The translations under genes and the position numbers were made by a program. Under the pieces are notes generated by a model, which saw only the letters and a program-made list of their open reading frames with translations, searched no databases and was not told the origin of the DNA. From positions 62,001 through 126,000 of the forward strand of contig NZ_BAAALH010000002.1 of the NCBI RefSeq assembly GCF_039528175.1: a stretch of 64,000 nt of DNA. Reading direction: 5' to 3'. This stretch comes from Citricoccus alkalitolerans. Lineage in GTDB: Bacteria > Actinomycetota > Actinomycetes > Actinomycetales > Micrococcaceae. Shown in pieces: positions 45,059-54,224 of the stretch. Every line of letters starts with the position of its first letter. Position 1 is the stretch's first letter.

Positions 45059-46255
45059 ATGAGTCTTCTCTTCGATCCCATCACTGTGTCCGGCCTCACC
45101 CTGCGCAACCGGCTGATCCTGCCGCCCATGTGCCAGTACAGCGTCACCGCCAAGGACGGCGTCCCCGGGCCCTGGCATCTGGCGCACCTGGGTGCCCGCG
45201 CCTCCGGTGGCTTCGGAATGGTGGTGGCCGAGGCCTCCTCGGTGGTCCCCGAGGGGCGAATCTCGGATCAGGACACCGGCCTGTGGAACGACGCCCAGCG
45301 GGATGCCTGGGCCCCGATCGTCGACTTCATCCGTTCCCAGGGTGCCGTCCCGGCCATCCAGCTGGCCCACGCGGGCTCCAAGGCCTCCACCTGGCCCGCT
45401 CACCCCGGCTACCCGGATGAAGCCATTCCGCTGGACGAGGGCGGCTGGGAGACCGTCTCCCCCTCCGGAGTCCCGGCCGTCTCCGCCGTCGGCCCCACCA
45501 GGGAGTTGAGCGGTGCCGAGATCGAGCAGGTCATCGAGGCCTTCGCCGCGTCCGCCCGACGCGCTGACGAGGCCGGGTTCGACGCCGTGCAGATCCACGG
45601 CGCCCATGGCTACCTCATCCACCAGTTCCTGTCCCCTGTCACCAACCGCCGGACCGATGAGTGGGGCGGCTCCTACGAGAACCGCACCCGCCTGGCCCGG
45701 CGGATCGTCGAGGAGGTCCGCGGGGTGTGGCCGGCGGAGAAGATCCTCGGCATCCGGCTCTCCGGTTCCGACTGGCTCGAGGACAGCTGGGGCGAGCAGG
45801 ACACCGTCCGCCTCGTCCGCGAGCTCACAGGCCTGGGCCTGGACTGGGTGGATGTCTCCTCCGGCGGCATCGGGGACGTCTACCAGGGCCCCAAGGGTCC
45901 TGCCTACCAGGTACCGCTGGCCGACGCCGTCCGCGCCGGCACTGCGGACCTCGCCCTGGGCGCGGGGCAGGGCATGCCGGTGTCCGACGACGGTGCCTCC
46001 CGCCGTCTGTTCGTCTCAGCCGTCGGGGCGATCACCGATCCCGAGCTTGCCGAGTCCGTGCTCGCCGAAGGCCGGGCGGATGCCGTGGACATCGGCCGGG
46101 CCGCCCTGGTCCACCCCAATTGGCCCGTGGAGGCCGCCCAGTCGCTCGGTGACGAACGGTGGCGGCAGCTGCTGGCCCCTGCCTATCACCGCGGTTCCTG
46201 GGGCCGGCTGTCCACCCCAGTGCGCCAGCGGGAAGCCGCTGGCGTGGCGGGCTGA
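45059..46255 (+). CDS. NADH:flavin oxidoreductase, Old Yellow Enzyme family (YqjM-like)
   Basis: A 398-residue TIM-barrel flavoprotein. The FMN-binding start NRLILPPMCQYS and barrel motifs QIHGAHGYLIHQFLSPVTNRR, GGSYENRTRLARRIV and LDWVDVSSGGI match the YqjM class, including the Cys in PPMCQY that tunes FMN. It reduces activated C=C bonds with NAD(P)H. The ATG at 45059 is set by the conserved N-terminus; its leader is weak. Confidence 0.92.
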   Translation: MSLLFDPITVSGLTLRNRLILPPMCQYSVTAKDGVPGPWHLAHLGARASGGFGMVVAEASSVVPEGRISDQDTGLWNDAQRDAWAPIVDFIRSQGAVPAIQLAHAGSKASTWPAHPGYPDEAIPLDEGGWETVSPSGVPAVSAVGPTRELSGAEIEQVIEAFAASARRADEAGFDAVQIHGAHGYLIHQFLSPVTNRRTDEWGGSYENRTRLARRIVEEVRGVWPAEKILGIRLSGSDWLEDSWGEQDTVRLVRELTGLGLDWVDVSSGGIGDVYQGPKGPAYQVPLADAVRAGTADLALGAGQGMPVSDDGASRRLFVSAVGAITDPELAESVLAEGRADAVDIGRAALVHPNWPVEAAQSLGDERWRQLLAPAYHRGSWGRLSTPVRQREAAGVAG

Positions 46256-46328
46256 CCCGTCTCCCCGTCTGTCCCCTCCACGGACCGTCGGCGTGACCGG
46301 TGCACCGGACTCGGGTAGAACTGAGGTC

Positions 46329-46868
46329 ATGAGCGTTCGCACCCCCGACCCGAATCCCGGGTGGCTGTCAGAAGAGGAACTGTACGAGGCCCGCCGCCGC
46401 CTGCCCATGGTCTACGTGGAGGCCCTGCCGGTCCGCCTGGACCCCCTCGGATACGTGTCGGAGATCGGGCTGCTGTACCTGGCCGACGGTGACGGCCATC
46501 TTCGCCGCACCCTGGTCTCCGGCCGGGTGCAGTACCGGGAGACCGTGCGTGCCGCCCTCATGCGCCATCTGGAGAAGGATCTCGGCCCGCTCGCCCTTCC
46601 CCAGCTGCCGCCGTCTATCACCCCGTTCACGGTGGCCGAGTACCTCCCGAGCCCTTCTGAGACCGGGTTGACGGACGACCGCCAGCATGCCGTGGCCCTG
46701 GCGTACCTGGTCCCCGTGACGGGCGAGTGCCAGCCTCGCGGCGATGCCCTCGAGCTGTCCTGGCTGACACCGGAGGAGGCGGTCAGTGAGGCGATCCAGT
46801 CAGAGTTCATCGGTGGGCGCGGGAACCTGGTGCGTCAGGCGCTCGCCCACGTGGGCTGGGGGCGCTGA
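46329..46868 (+). CDS. NUDIX-like DUF4916 protein
   Basis: A 179-residue protein matching actinobacterial DUF4916/NUDIX-like members (WLSEEELYEARRRLPMVYVE, YLADGDGHLRRTLVSGRVQY, RAALMRHLEKDLGPLALP). The Nudix-box helix is present, but the usual REUXEEXGU pattern is replaced by RAALMRHLEKDLG, lacking the EExG glutamates, so hydrolase activity is doubtful. Four bases separate its stop from the next gene's start. Confidence 0.75.
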   Translation: MSVRTPDPNPGWLSEEELYEARRRLPMVYVEALPVRLDPLGYVSEIGLLYLADGDGHLRRTLVSGRVQYRETVRAALMRHLEKDLGPLALPQLPPSITPFTVAEYLPSPSETGLTDDRQHAVALAYLVPVTGECQPRGDALELSWLTPEEAVSEAIQSEFIGGRGNLVRQALAHVGWGR

Positions 46869-46871
46869 GCC

Positions 46872-47795
46872 ATGACAGCCCCGAACCCCCAGAACTCCGC
46901 AAGGCACGACGCCGCAGGAGACTACCTGCGCTCCGTCAAGGCCCAGCAAGTCGGGCCCGGCGACCGGTTCCTGACCCGGCAGGGTGAGCCGTCGACCCCC
47001 GTGGCCCAGATCCGCACCGCCCGTGACGATTTCGGCACCCCGGCCCTCGTGGTCGCCACCCTGTCCGACGGCCGCGAGGTGCGGATCGCCTACGGCTCCA
47101 CGATCCGCGTGCGCACGCACCGGCCGACACCGGCCCTGGACGTCAGCACGGACCTCTCCCCCGCGGAGGAGGGCAGCCCGGAGGCCACGGTCGTGGAGGT
47201 CGCCCAGCTGCACCCGGACAACCAGCACGTGCTGGCCGTGGCCTCGAAACTGTCCCGGGGCATCAACCTGCGCTCGGGTGCCCAGCTCGAGGACATCGAC
47301 ACGTTGGCCCGGCACCTGTTCATCGACCTGGATGACTCCGACGGCGCCCTGCGGCTGACGACCCTGCTGACCCAATTGCCCTATGACGGGGCGATGGGGC
47401 GCTGGAAGTCCATCGAGTCTTCCCTGGCCCTGGCCGCCAACATCCACTTCCACCGCGGTGAGGTGGCGGAGGGCCGGGCGGCCGGAGCGCGCCTGGCCGA
47501 GCCGGACCAGGATGAAGAGGATCCCATCCGCGCCCAGCGGGCCGCCGAGATCCGTCAGCGGCAGATGAACGAGCCGAACCTCTACGACCGGGAGGTGCTG
47601 CGCGCCGAGGCGAACGGCGATCCGATCGGCGAACGCGAGTGGCGCGAGTCCCGGCTGGCCACGCTGATGTACCTGCGGGCCCGCGGCGGCTCGGAGACGT
47701 TCACGGAAGAGGAGCTGGACCGGCGCGTGCGCCGCGAGGTTGCGGCGTTGCGCGCCCTGGCGAACCGGATCGCCGAGACTGCCCCGGAGGACTGA
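46872..47795 (+). CDS. Hypothetical protein (DUF6707-like)
   Basis: A 307-residue soluble protein with a small beta-rich N-terminal part (SVKAQQVGPGDRFL, ALVVATLSDGREVRIAYG) and a helical, charged remainder with a segment resembling a single helical repeat (RWKSIESSLALAANIHFHRG). The last about 100 residues are highly charged. I do not recognise a function, and the DUF match is tentative. It is apparently co-transcribed with the NUDIX-like gene. Confidence 0.55.
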   Translation: MTAPNPQNSARHDAAGDYLRSVKAQQVGPGDRFLTRQGEPSTPVAQIRTARDDFGTPALVVATLSDGREVRIAYGSTIRVRTHRPTPALDVSTDLSPAEEGSPEATVVEVAQLHPDNQHVLAVASKLSRGINLRSGAQLEDIDTLARHLFIDLDDSDGALRLTTLLTQLPYDGAMGRWKSIESSLALAANIHFHRGEVAEGRAAGARLAEPDQDEEDPIRAQRAAEIRQRQMNEPNLYDREVLRAEANGDPIGEREWRESRLATLMYLRARGGSETFTEEELDRRVRREVAALRALANRIAETAPED

Positions 47796-47799
47796 CGCC

Positions 47800-48942
47800 T
47801 CAGCCGATCCGGGACGGGTGTTCGGAGTGGAGCACCCACTTTCGCCAGGCCCAGGGCGTCAGGACGCAGGCCATGCCCACGAGGGCGCCGATCACCGTCT
47901 CGACGAAGCGGTCGTAGATCAACCCAGTGGTGTCCACGGCGGTGGTGGAGGCGCTCATGGCCAGGACGGTGGAGAGCAGGGCCAGCGGAGTGACGGCGAT
48001 CTGCGCCAGGATGTACTGACGGGCGATGTAGAGCTCGGCGGCGCACTGCAGCAGGGCGATGATCAACACGATGGCCCACAGTGGCGGGTGGATCCACAGC
48101 ACCCCGGCGAGGACCAGCAGGCCCAGGAACGTGCCCAGGATGCGCTGCAGGCCGCGGTTCACGCGGTATCGCGTGGAGTGGCCGACGAGTGGGACCACGG
48201 CGGCGACCATGGCCCAGTAGTTGTGCTCGATCCCCAGCACCGGACCCAGAGCCGTCGCCAGCGAACCGGCCACCCCGGCGGCCACCACGTACCAGGCCGC
48301 CTCGGACCAGACTAGGCGGTGCCGACCGGTCGTCGGTTCACCAGCGGGCCGTTCGATGCGGTGCCGGTTCCGGGGCAGCACCCGGGAGGAGATGCCGACC
48401 AGCAACGCGAACGCGATAGTCAGCACCGCGGTCAGCATCGCCTCGCCCAGGGGCGGCTGGAACGGCACGGAGGACACCGCCGCGAAGGCGAAGATGTGGA
48501 ACAGGGATCCGGATGGGCGCAGGTTCCAGTAGGCGGCCGCGACGGCGCAGGCCCCGGCCACGAGGGTGGTCAGCCCCACGAGGGCCCAGGGCTGTTCGGA
48601 ACCGGAGAAACCGTTGCGTCCGGCCAGGGTGGCCAGCAGCAGCACCACGGCCATGAGGGAACCCGCCCGGGCCTGCATCTGCAGCCGGGCCCCGTGTGCC
48701 AGGTTCCGGCCGTAGATCCCGGTGAAGGCGCCGAAGGAGGCGAAGACCGCCAGGTCGATCCGGTCGATCAGCAGCAGGGTCAGCAGTGGGACGAGCACGG
48801 TGATGCCGCAGCGAACGGCGACCTCGTGGTCCCGGTGGGCGGGTGCCATGGTGAAGAACGAGGGAATGGGGTTGATATCCGCGAGCCGGGGCCTCGCTCG
48901 GCCCCTGGCCTCGTCCGTGCTGTCTTCCACCGTTCGCCTCAT
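47800..48942 (-). CDS. FUSC-family inner membrane protein (aromatic acid exporter-like)
   Basis: A 380-residue protein with two blocks of membrane helices (about 45-180 and 230-355), as in FUSC/YccS/AaeB-type proteins (PLLTLLLIDRIDLAVFASFG, GLQRILGTFLGLLVLAGVL in the second block). The acidic N-terminal tail is short. The ATG at 48942 is chosen from several; AGGAGA lies just ahead. These proteins are thought to export aromatic acids or toxic metabolites, but specificity is unknown. It diverges from tgt across 76 bp. Confidence 0.78.
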   Translation of the reverse strand: MRRTVEDSTDEARGRARPRLADINPIPSFFTMAPAHRDHEVAVRCGITVLVPLLTLLLIDRIDLAVFASFGAFTGIYGRNLAHGARLQMQARAGSLMAVVLLLATLAGRNGFSGSEQPWALVGLTTLVAGACAVAAAYWNLRPSGSLFHIFAFAAVSSVPFQPPLGEAMLTAVLTIAFALLVGISSRVLPRNRHRIERPAGEPTTGRHRLVWSEAAWYVVAAGVAGSLATALGPVLGIEHNYWAMVAAVVPLVGHSTRYRVNRGLQRILGTFLGLLVLAGVLWIHPPLWAIVLIIALLQCAAELYIARQYILAQIAVTPLALLSTVLAMSASTTAVDTTGLIYDRFVETVIGALVGMACVLTPWAWRKWVLHSEHPSRIG

Positions 48943-49018
48943 TCTCCTGTGGTCATGCTTCCCTCCCCCGATACATACCATTGATGGCAGACCCCCGAGA
49001 GAAGGAACCCCGCCCACC

Positions 49019-50374
49019 GTGACCCATCAGACGTCCCCCCGTAACCCAGCGCACGCACCGGGGACCAACGCCGCGTCCGACGCCGGCCCCGCACCCGCCG
49101 CAGCCACGCCGCGGGACTTCTCCTTCGCCATCGGCTCCCGCCTGACCGGGCCGGACGGGCAGCCGCGCCCGGGCCGCACCGGGACCATCACCACCCCGCA
49201 CGGGACCATCCAGACCCCGGCGTTCATCCCGGTCGCCACGCAGGCCGCCGTGAAGGCAGTGCTGCCCGAGGCCATGGCCGAGCTCGGTGCGCAGGCCCTG
49301 CTGGCCAACGCTTACCACCTGTACCTGCAGCCGGGAGCGGACCTGCTGGACGAGGCCGGCGGCCTGGGACAGTTCATGAACTGGCACGGGCCCACGTTCA
49401 CTGATTCCGGCGGTTTCCAGGTGATGAGCCTGGGCTCGGGGTTCAAGAAGGTCATCGACATGGCCGGTCCGAAGGCCCCCTCCGGCCAGGGCGCGGACGA
49501 CGCCGTGGCACCCGGCAAGGAGCGACTGGCCAACGTGGACGAGGACGGGGTCTGGTTCAAGTCCCACCTCAATGGGGACCAGCACCGGTTCACCCCGGAG
49601 GTCTCCGTGGGCATCCAGCACCAGCTCGGTGCGGACATCATGTTCGCCTTCGACGAGCTCACCACCCTGCACAACTCCCGCGGCTATCAGGAGGAGGCCC
49701 TCGAGCGGACCCGCCGCTGGGCCCAGCGCTGCCTCGACGAGCACGCCCGGCTCACCGGTGAGCGCGCGGCCAAGCCCTACCAGGCCCTGTTCGGCGTCAT
49801 CCAGGGGGCGCAGTACGAGGACCTGCGGCGCCAGGCCTGCGGTGACCTGGCCGCCATGCGCACGATGTTCTCCTCCCTCGAGCACGGTTTCGACGGATAC
49901 GGGATCGGCGGGGCGCTGGAGAAGGCGAACCTGGGAACGATCGTCGGCTGGTGCGCCGAGGAGCTGCCGGAGGACAAGCCACGGCACCTGCTGGGCATCT
50001 CCGAACCGGATGACCTGTTCACCGCCGTGGAGAACGGAGCGGACACCTTCGACTGCGTCTCACCCACCCGCGTAGCCCGCACCGGTGCCTTCTACACCGC
50101 CGACGGCCGCTTCAACCTGCCCGGGGCCAAGTACAAGCGCGACTTCTCCCCACTGGAGGAGGGCTGCGACTGCTACACCTGCGCCCACTACACACGGGCC
50201 TACATCCACCACCTCATCAAGGCCAAGGAGATGGTGGCGCACACGCTGATCTCCGTTCACAACGAGCGCTTCACCGTGCGCCTGGTGGACCGGATCCGCG
50301 TCTCCATCCAGGACGGCACGTTTTGGGACCTGAGGGATGAGGTGCTGGGCCGTTACTACGCGCCCAAGGCCTGA
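49019..50374 (+). CDS. tgt: Queuine/preQ1 tRNA-guanine transglycosylase
   Basis: A 451-residue enzyme that swaps guanine-34 in GUN-anticodon tRNAs for a queuosine precursor. Catalytic motifs are present: DSGGFQVMSLG near residue 128, DELTT near 220, and a zinc site CDCYTCAHYTRAYIHHL near 385. Length exceeds the usual 370-390 because of a disordered N-terminal tail of about 35 residues and an insertion of about 25 residues (around 145-170) before DGVWFKSHLNG, where most members read SHxDG. The start is the GTG at 49019. Confidence 0.93.
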   Translation: MTHQTSPRNPAHAPGTNAASDAGPAPAAATPRDFSFAIGSRLTGPDGQPRPGRTGTITTPHGTIQTPAFIPVATQAAVKAVLPEAMAELGAQALLANAYHLYLQPGADLLDEAGGLGQFMNWHGPTFTDSGGFQVMSLGSGFKKVIDMAGPKAPSGQGADDAVAPGKERLANVDEDGVWFKSHLNGDQHRFTPEVSVGIQHQLGADIMFAFDELTTLHNSRGYQEEALERTRRWAQRCLDEHARLTGERAAKPYQALFGVIQGAQYEDLRRQACGDLAAMRTMFSSLEHGFDGYGIGGALEKANLGTIVGWCAEELPEDKPRHLLGISEPDDLFTAVENGADTFDCVSPTRVARTGAFYTADGRFNLPGAKYKRDFSPLEEGCDCYTCAHYTRAYIHHLIKAKEMVAHTLISVHNERFTVRLVDRIRVSIQDGTFWDLRDEVLGRYYAPKA

Positions 50375-50381
50375 CCCGCCG

Positions 50382-51272
50382 TCACGCCAGGAGCGCGTCG
50401 AGGACGGCGGCCCAGCCGCGCTGTACAGCCCGGGCCGTTTCGGCAGCCTCCGGGTCCGCATCAGCCGGGACGTGCAGGTAGCCCCGCACCACGGACATCC
50501 GGGTCTGGCCGTACTGCATGGTGCCGAACTCGTAGACGCCCGGTGTGGCACCGTCGGTCACGCGCAGCACCACCGAGTCCTGCTGGGTCGGTTCCCCACC
50601 GTCCGGGCCTCCGGTCACCTCGATCACCGTGCCGGTCACCGCGAGGTGCCGCCCACCAGACTCGGCCCGCGCGGTGGCCTGCTGACCGACGACGGCCCCG
50701 TCCAGTCCCAGCAGCACTGTCAGCCGATGCCCCTCCGGGACCTCGCGCATCACCAGGGCCTGGGCGGTGTCCCGCCCGGCGAAATGGGTGTGGAACTCGG
50801 CGAGCAGCCGCAGCGCAGACCGCCAGCCGGGCAGCGTGCCCTCGATGTCCTCGCCCCAGGTGTCCCCCTCGGTGGCCACGCCGCTGGTGAGCCGGACGAG
50901 GGTGGCCGGCGGGCCGTCGTCGGGAACGGGTTCCACGGTGATCTCGGTGTTCCAGTCCGGGACCGGGGTGCCCTCGCCCATCCAGTCCGGTTCCACGTAC
51001 GCATAGCGGTGGGGCGGATCCCAGGCGGTGATGGTGCCCACCGAGTCGCCGAAGTCGCCATGGTGGGTCACCAGGACGCCGCCGACGCGGGGCTCCAGCT
51101 CGGCCTCGACGAACCAGCGACGGTAGCCGGGGCCGGTGGCGACCGAATCCCACACCTCCTCGGCGGTTCCGGGGACGGCCACCTCCACGATGGTCCGGCA
51201 GCCCGGACCGTCGCGCTCGAACCAGGCAGTGGGTTCGCCGGTGACGGCTGGATGGCCCTGTGTTTCGCTCAT
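50382..51272 (-). CDS. SRPBCC-family protein (AHSA1/START-like)
   Basis: A 296-residue protein whose first about 150 residues form a START-like ligand-binding domain (VEVAVPGTAEEVWDSVATG, YRRWFVEAELEPRVGG, VGTITAWDPPHRYAY), as in Aha1-C/SRPBCC proteins. A second related half follows, so it may be a tandem. Such domains bind hydrophobic ligands or act as antitoxin-like chaperones; no role can be assigned. It converges on tgt, with 7 bp between the stops, and diverges from the aldo/keto reductase. Confidence 0.8.
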   Translation of the reverse strand: MSETQGHPAVTGEPTAWFERDGPGCRTIVEVAVPGTAEEVWDSVATGPGYRRWFVEAELEPRVGGVLVTHHGDFGDSVGTITAWDPPHRYAYVEPDWMGEGTPVPDWNTEITVEPVPDDGPPATLVRLTSGVATEGDTWGEDIEGTLPGWRSALRLLAEFHTHFAGRDTAQALVMREVPEGHRLTVLLGLDGAVVGQQATARAESGGRHLAVTGTVIEVTGGPDGGEPTQQDSVVLRVTDGATPGVYEFGTMQYGQTRMSVVRGYLHVPADADPEAAETARAVQRGWAAVLDALLA

Positions 51273-51342
51273 CTCCCCAGCCTGCCATCCGGGGCGTACA
51301 GTGCTCCACGGTAGAAGACCGACCAACCCCTGGAGGAACTGC

Positions 51343-52413
51343 ATGAACACCGGTGAGATCCGCCCCGTGCCCACGCCCGAACACCATGCCCCCTACGTGG
51401 CGGCTGCGGACCGCTATGAGACCACCGGCTACCGCAGGGTCGGCGCCACGGGGCTCGCGCTGCCGCCGATCAGCCTGGGACTGTGGTGGAACTTCGGGGA
51501 CAACCGCCCCTTCACCACCCAGCGCGAGATCCTGACCCACGCCTTCGACCACGGCATCACCCACTTCGACCTGGCCAACAACTACGGGCCGCCCGCCGGA
51601 TCCGCCGAGGAGAACTTCGGCCGCGTCCTGGCCAAGGACCTGGGCCGCTACCGGGATGAGCTGATCATCTCCTCGAAGGCGGGCTGGAACATGTGGCCGG
51701 GGCCGTACGGCAACCTGGGCTCCCGCAAGTACATCCTGGCCTCCGCCGAAGCGTCCCTGCAGCGGATGGGCCTGGACTACGTGGATCTGTTCTACTCCCA
51801 CCGCGCGGATGCGGACACGCCCCTGGAGGAGACCATCGGTGCCCTGCACACCCTGGTCACCCAGGGCAAGGCGCTCTACGTGGGCCTGTCCTCCTACTCC
51901 CCCGAGCGCACGGTCGAGGCCCAGCGCATCGCCCGTGAGCTGGGCACTCCGCTGGTGATCCACCAGCCCGCCTACTCCCTGCTCAACCGCTGGGTGGAGG
52001 ACGGCCTCCTGCGCACCCTGCAGGAACAGGGCATGGGGTCCATCGCCTTCACGCCGCTGGCCCAGGGCCTGCTGACGGACAAGTACCTGAACGACGACGG
52101 CGCCGTCCCCTCCGGTGGCCGCACCTCCCTCTCCGGTCACCTCACCGAGGAGAACCTCGCGATGGCACGTGCGCTGAATGAGGTGGCCGGTGAGCGCGGC
52201 CAGTCCCTGGCCCAGCTGGCCATCGCCTGGCTGCTGCGCGAGGGCGGAGTGACCTCGGTGCTGCTCGGGGCTTCCTCGACGGGCCAGCTGGACGAGAACC
52301 TGGGCGCCCTGGCCAACACCGCGTTCACGGCTGAGGAGCTGGAGCGCATCGATGCGATCACCGGCCGCGAGTCCAGCATCGACATCTGGAACGTCTCCGC
52401 CCGGATCGACTGA
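51343..52413 (+). CDS. Aldo/keto reductase (YghZ/AKR14-like)
   Basis: A 356-residue TIM-barrel oxidoreductase. The catalytic tetrad context is visible: FDLANNYGPPAGSAEENF (Asp, Tyr), IISSKAGWNMWPG (Lys) and DLFYSHRAD (His). The NADPH-binding C-terminus VLLGASSTGQLDENLGAL is intact. AKR14 enzymes reduce L-glyceraldehyde 3-phosphate and methylglyoxal. The ATG at 51343 has GGAGG eight bases ahead. It converges on the organosulfur operon. Confidence 0.88.
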   Translation: MNTGEIRPVPTPEHHAPYVAAADRYETTGYRRVGATGLALPPISLGLWWNFGDNRPFTTQREILTHAFDHGITHFDLANNYGPPAGSAEENFGRVLAKDLGRYRDELIISSKAGWNMWPGPYGNLGSRKYILASAEASLQRMGLDYVDLFYSHRADADTPLEETIGALHTLVTQGKALYVGLSSYSPERTVEAQRIARELGTPLVIHQPAYSLLNRWVEDGLLRTLQEQGMGSIAFTPLAQGLLTDKYLNDDGAVPSGGRTSLSGHLTEENLAMARALNEVAGERGQSLAQLAIAWLLREGGVTSVLLGASSTGQLDENLGALANTAFTAEELERIDAITGRESSIDIWNVSARID

Positions 52414-52439
52414 GATTCACCGGCCTCCCTGCACGGTCC

Positions 52440-52455
52440 ATCCGCTCAGCCGGAT
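52440..52455. terminator. Weak hairpin between convergent genes
   Basis: ATCCG-CTCAGC-CGGAT, the only pairing element in the 41-bp gap where the aldo/keto reductase and the seven-gene sulfur operon meet. Confidence 0.3.
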
Positions 52456-54224
52456 CAGGGCACGTGGGTGGAGAGGGCCTGGAGCGAGCCGAGCAGCGCC
52501 CGGGTGTAGTCATGTTCCGGCTCTTCGAACACACGGTTGGCCTCCCCGTACTCCACGGCCACCCCGTCCTTCATGACCAGGATCTCGTCGCTCAGGTGAT
52601 GGATCACGCCGAGGTCGTGGGAGATGAACAGGTAGGTCGTCCCGAGGGTCTCCTGCAGTTCGGACAGCAGGTCCAGCACCTGGGCCTGCACGGAGACGTC
52701 CAGGGCGGAGACGGCTTCGTCCAACACCACGACCTTCGGCTCCGGGGCCAGGGCCCGGGCGATCGAGAGCCGCTGCCGCTGACCCCCCGAGAGCCGCAAC
52801 GGGTGCTTGGCCAGGTGCTCCGGGGCGAGGCCGACCACGCGGGCCAGCTGCGCCGCCCGTTCGGACTGCTCCTGCCGGTGGACCCGCCGGGCCCGTCCCG
52901 AGGCGAACGGCCCGGGGGCCGCGCCGGCATCGAGCGCATCGGTGAGGATCCGCTCGCCGCTCCACCGTGGGTCGAAGGAGCTCAGCGGGTCCTGGTAGAC
53001 CACGGTCACCTCCCGGCGACGGGACCTCCTTCCGGCCAGGGACAACTCGCTCCAGGGCGCACCGTCCAGCAGGACGGTGCCCGCGTCCGGGGCGATGAAG
53101 CCCAAGGCCATGGAGGCTGTGGTGGACTTCCCCGAGCCGGACTCCCCCACGATCCCGAGGGTCCGCCCGGCGTGCACGTCGAAGGACACGTCCCGCACCA
53201 CGGTGCGGTCCCGGCCATCCGGCCCCCGGTAGGACTTGGTCAGCCCGCGGGCGGACAGCACCGCGGGCACCTCCACCGCCGGGAGGGCGGACTCGGAGGC
53301 CGCGGCGCGCTCGAGCGCCCGGAGCCGACCGTCCTCCGTGAGGTACTCGCCCTTGGTGTGCCCGGAGGGCACGGCGTCCAGCAGCTGGCGGGTGTAGGGA
53401 TGCTGCGGGTTCTCCAGGACCTCGGCCGCGGTCCCGGACTCCACGATCCAGCCGCCCTGCATCACCAGCACACGGTCCGCCAGCCGTCCCACCACGGAGA
53501 AGTCGTGGCTGATCAGCAGGATCGCGGTGCCGTCCGCCTTGCGCTGGGCCAGCAGGTCCAGGACCTGCGCCTGCACGGTGACATCGAGGGCCGTGGTCGG
53601 TTCATCGGCCACCACCAGGGACGGGTGGTTGGCGATGGCCGAGGCGATCAGGGCGCGCTGGCGCAGGCCGCCGGACAGCTGGTCCGGACGCTGGCCTGCC
53701 ACCAGGTGCGGCTCCGGGACGCCGACCTCCGCGAGCAGCTGTTCCACCCGGGCAATCCGCTCCGCACGGTCCCGCACGCCGTGCAGGCGCAGCGATTCGC
53801 CGATCTCCGTTCCCACGGTACGCAGCGGGTCCAGGGAGACGAGGGCGTCCTGCAGGATGAAGCCGATGTCCTTGCCGCGGATGGACCGCCAGTCCGCGTC
53901 CCGCAGCGTCTGGATGTCCCGGCCCAGGGCGGTGGCCGTGTCCGCCTGCACATGGGAGCCGGGCCCGGTCAGGCCGATGAGCGTCCGGGCGGTGACGGAC
54001 TTGCCCGAGCCCGATTCGCCGATGATCGCCACGCACTCGCCGGGCTGGATCCGCAGGGAGACGTCATGGACCACGTGGCTGCGGCGGCCGTGGGAATCCG
54101 AGAACCAGACGTTGAGGTTCTCCAACTCGGCCAGGGAACGGGGAGCTGATCCAACGGTGCCGGCCTCGCGGGCCAGGTCCGTCAGGAGGGTCGTGGCGGT
54201 GTCAGCGTCGGTCACAGTGGTCAT
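52455..54224 (-). CDS. Dpp-type ABC transporter ATPase, two domains fused (DppD-DppF)
   Basis: A 589-residue protein with two complete ABC ATPase domains. Walker A motifs GESGSGKSVTA (about 76) and GESGSGKSTTA (about 360), both signatures (LSGGLRQRA, LSGGQRQRLS) and both Walker B regions (VVADEPTTALD, VVLDEAVSALD) are present; the second reads EAVS in place of EPTS. Peptide/nickel-type importers usually encode these as two genes, so this is a fusion powering both halves. The ATG at 54224 has AAGGAGA ahead and overlaps the upstream permease stop by one base. Last gene of the operon. Confidence 0.92.
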   Translation of the reverse strand: MTTVTDADTATTLLTDLAREAGTVGSAPRSLAELENLNVWFSDSHGRRSHVVHDVSLRIQPGECVAIIGESGSGKSVTARTLIGLTGPGSHVQADTATALGRDIQTLRDADWRSIRGKDIGFILQDALVSLDPLRTVGTEIGESLRLHGVRDRAERIARVEQLLAEVGVPEPHLVAGQRPDQLSGGLRQRALIASAIANHPSLVVADEPTTALDVTVQAQVLDLLAQRKADGTAILLISHDFSVVGRLADRVLVMQGGWIVESGTAAEVLENPQHPYTRQLLDAVPSGHTKGEYLTEDGRLRALERAAASESALPAVEVPAVLSARGLTKSYRGPDGRDRTVVRDVSFDVHAGRTLGIVGESGSGKSTTASMALGFIAPDAGTVLLDGAPWSELSLAGRRSRRREVTVVYQDPLSSFDPRWSGERILTDALDAGAAPGPFASGRARRVHRQEQSERAAQLARVVGLAPEHLAKHPLRLSGGQRQRLSIARALAPEPKVVVLDEAVSALDVSVQAQVLDLLSELQETLGTTYLFISHDLGVIHHLSDEILVMKDGVAVEYGEANRVFEEPEHDYTRALLGSLQALSTHVP

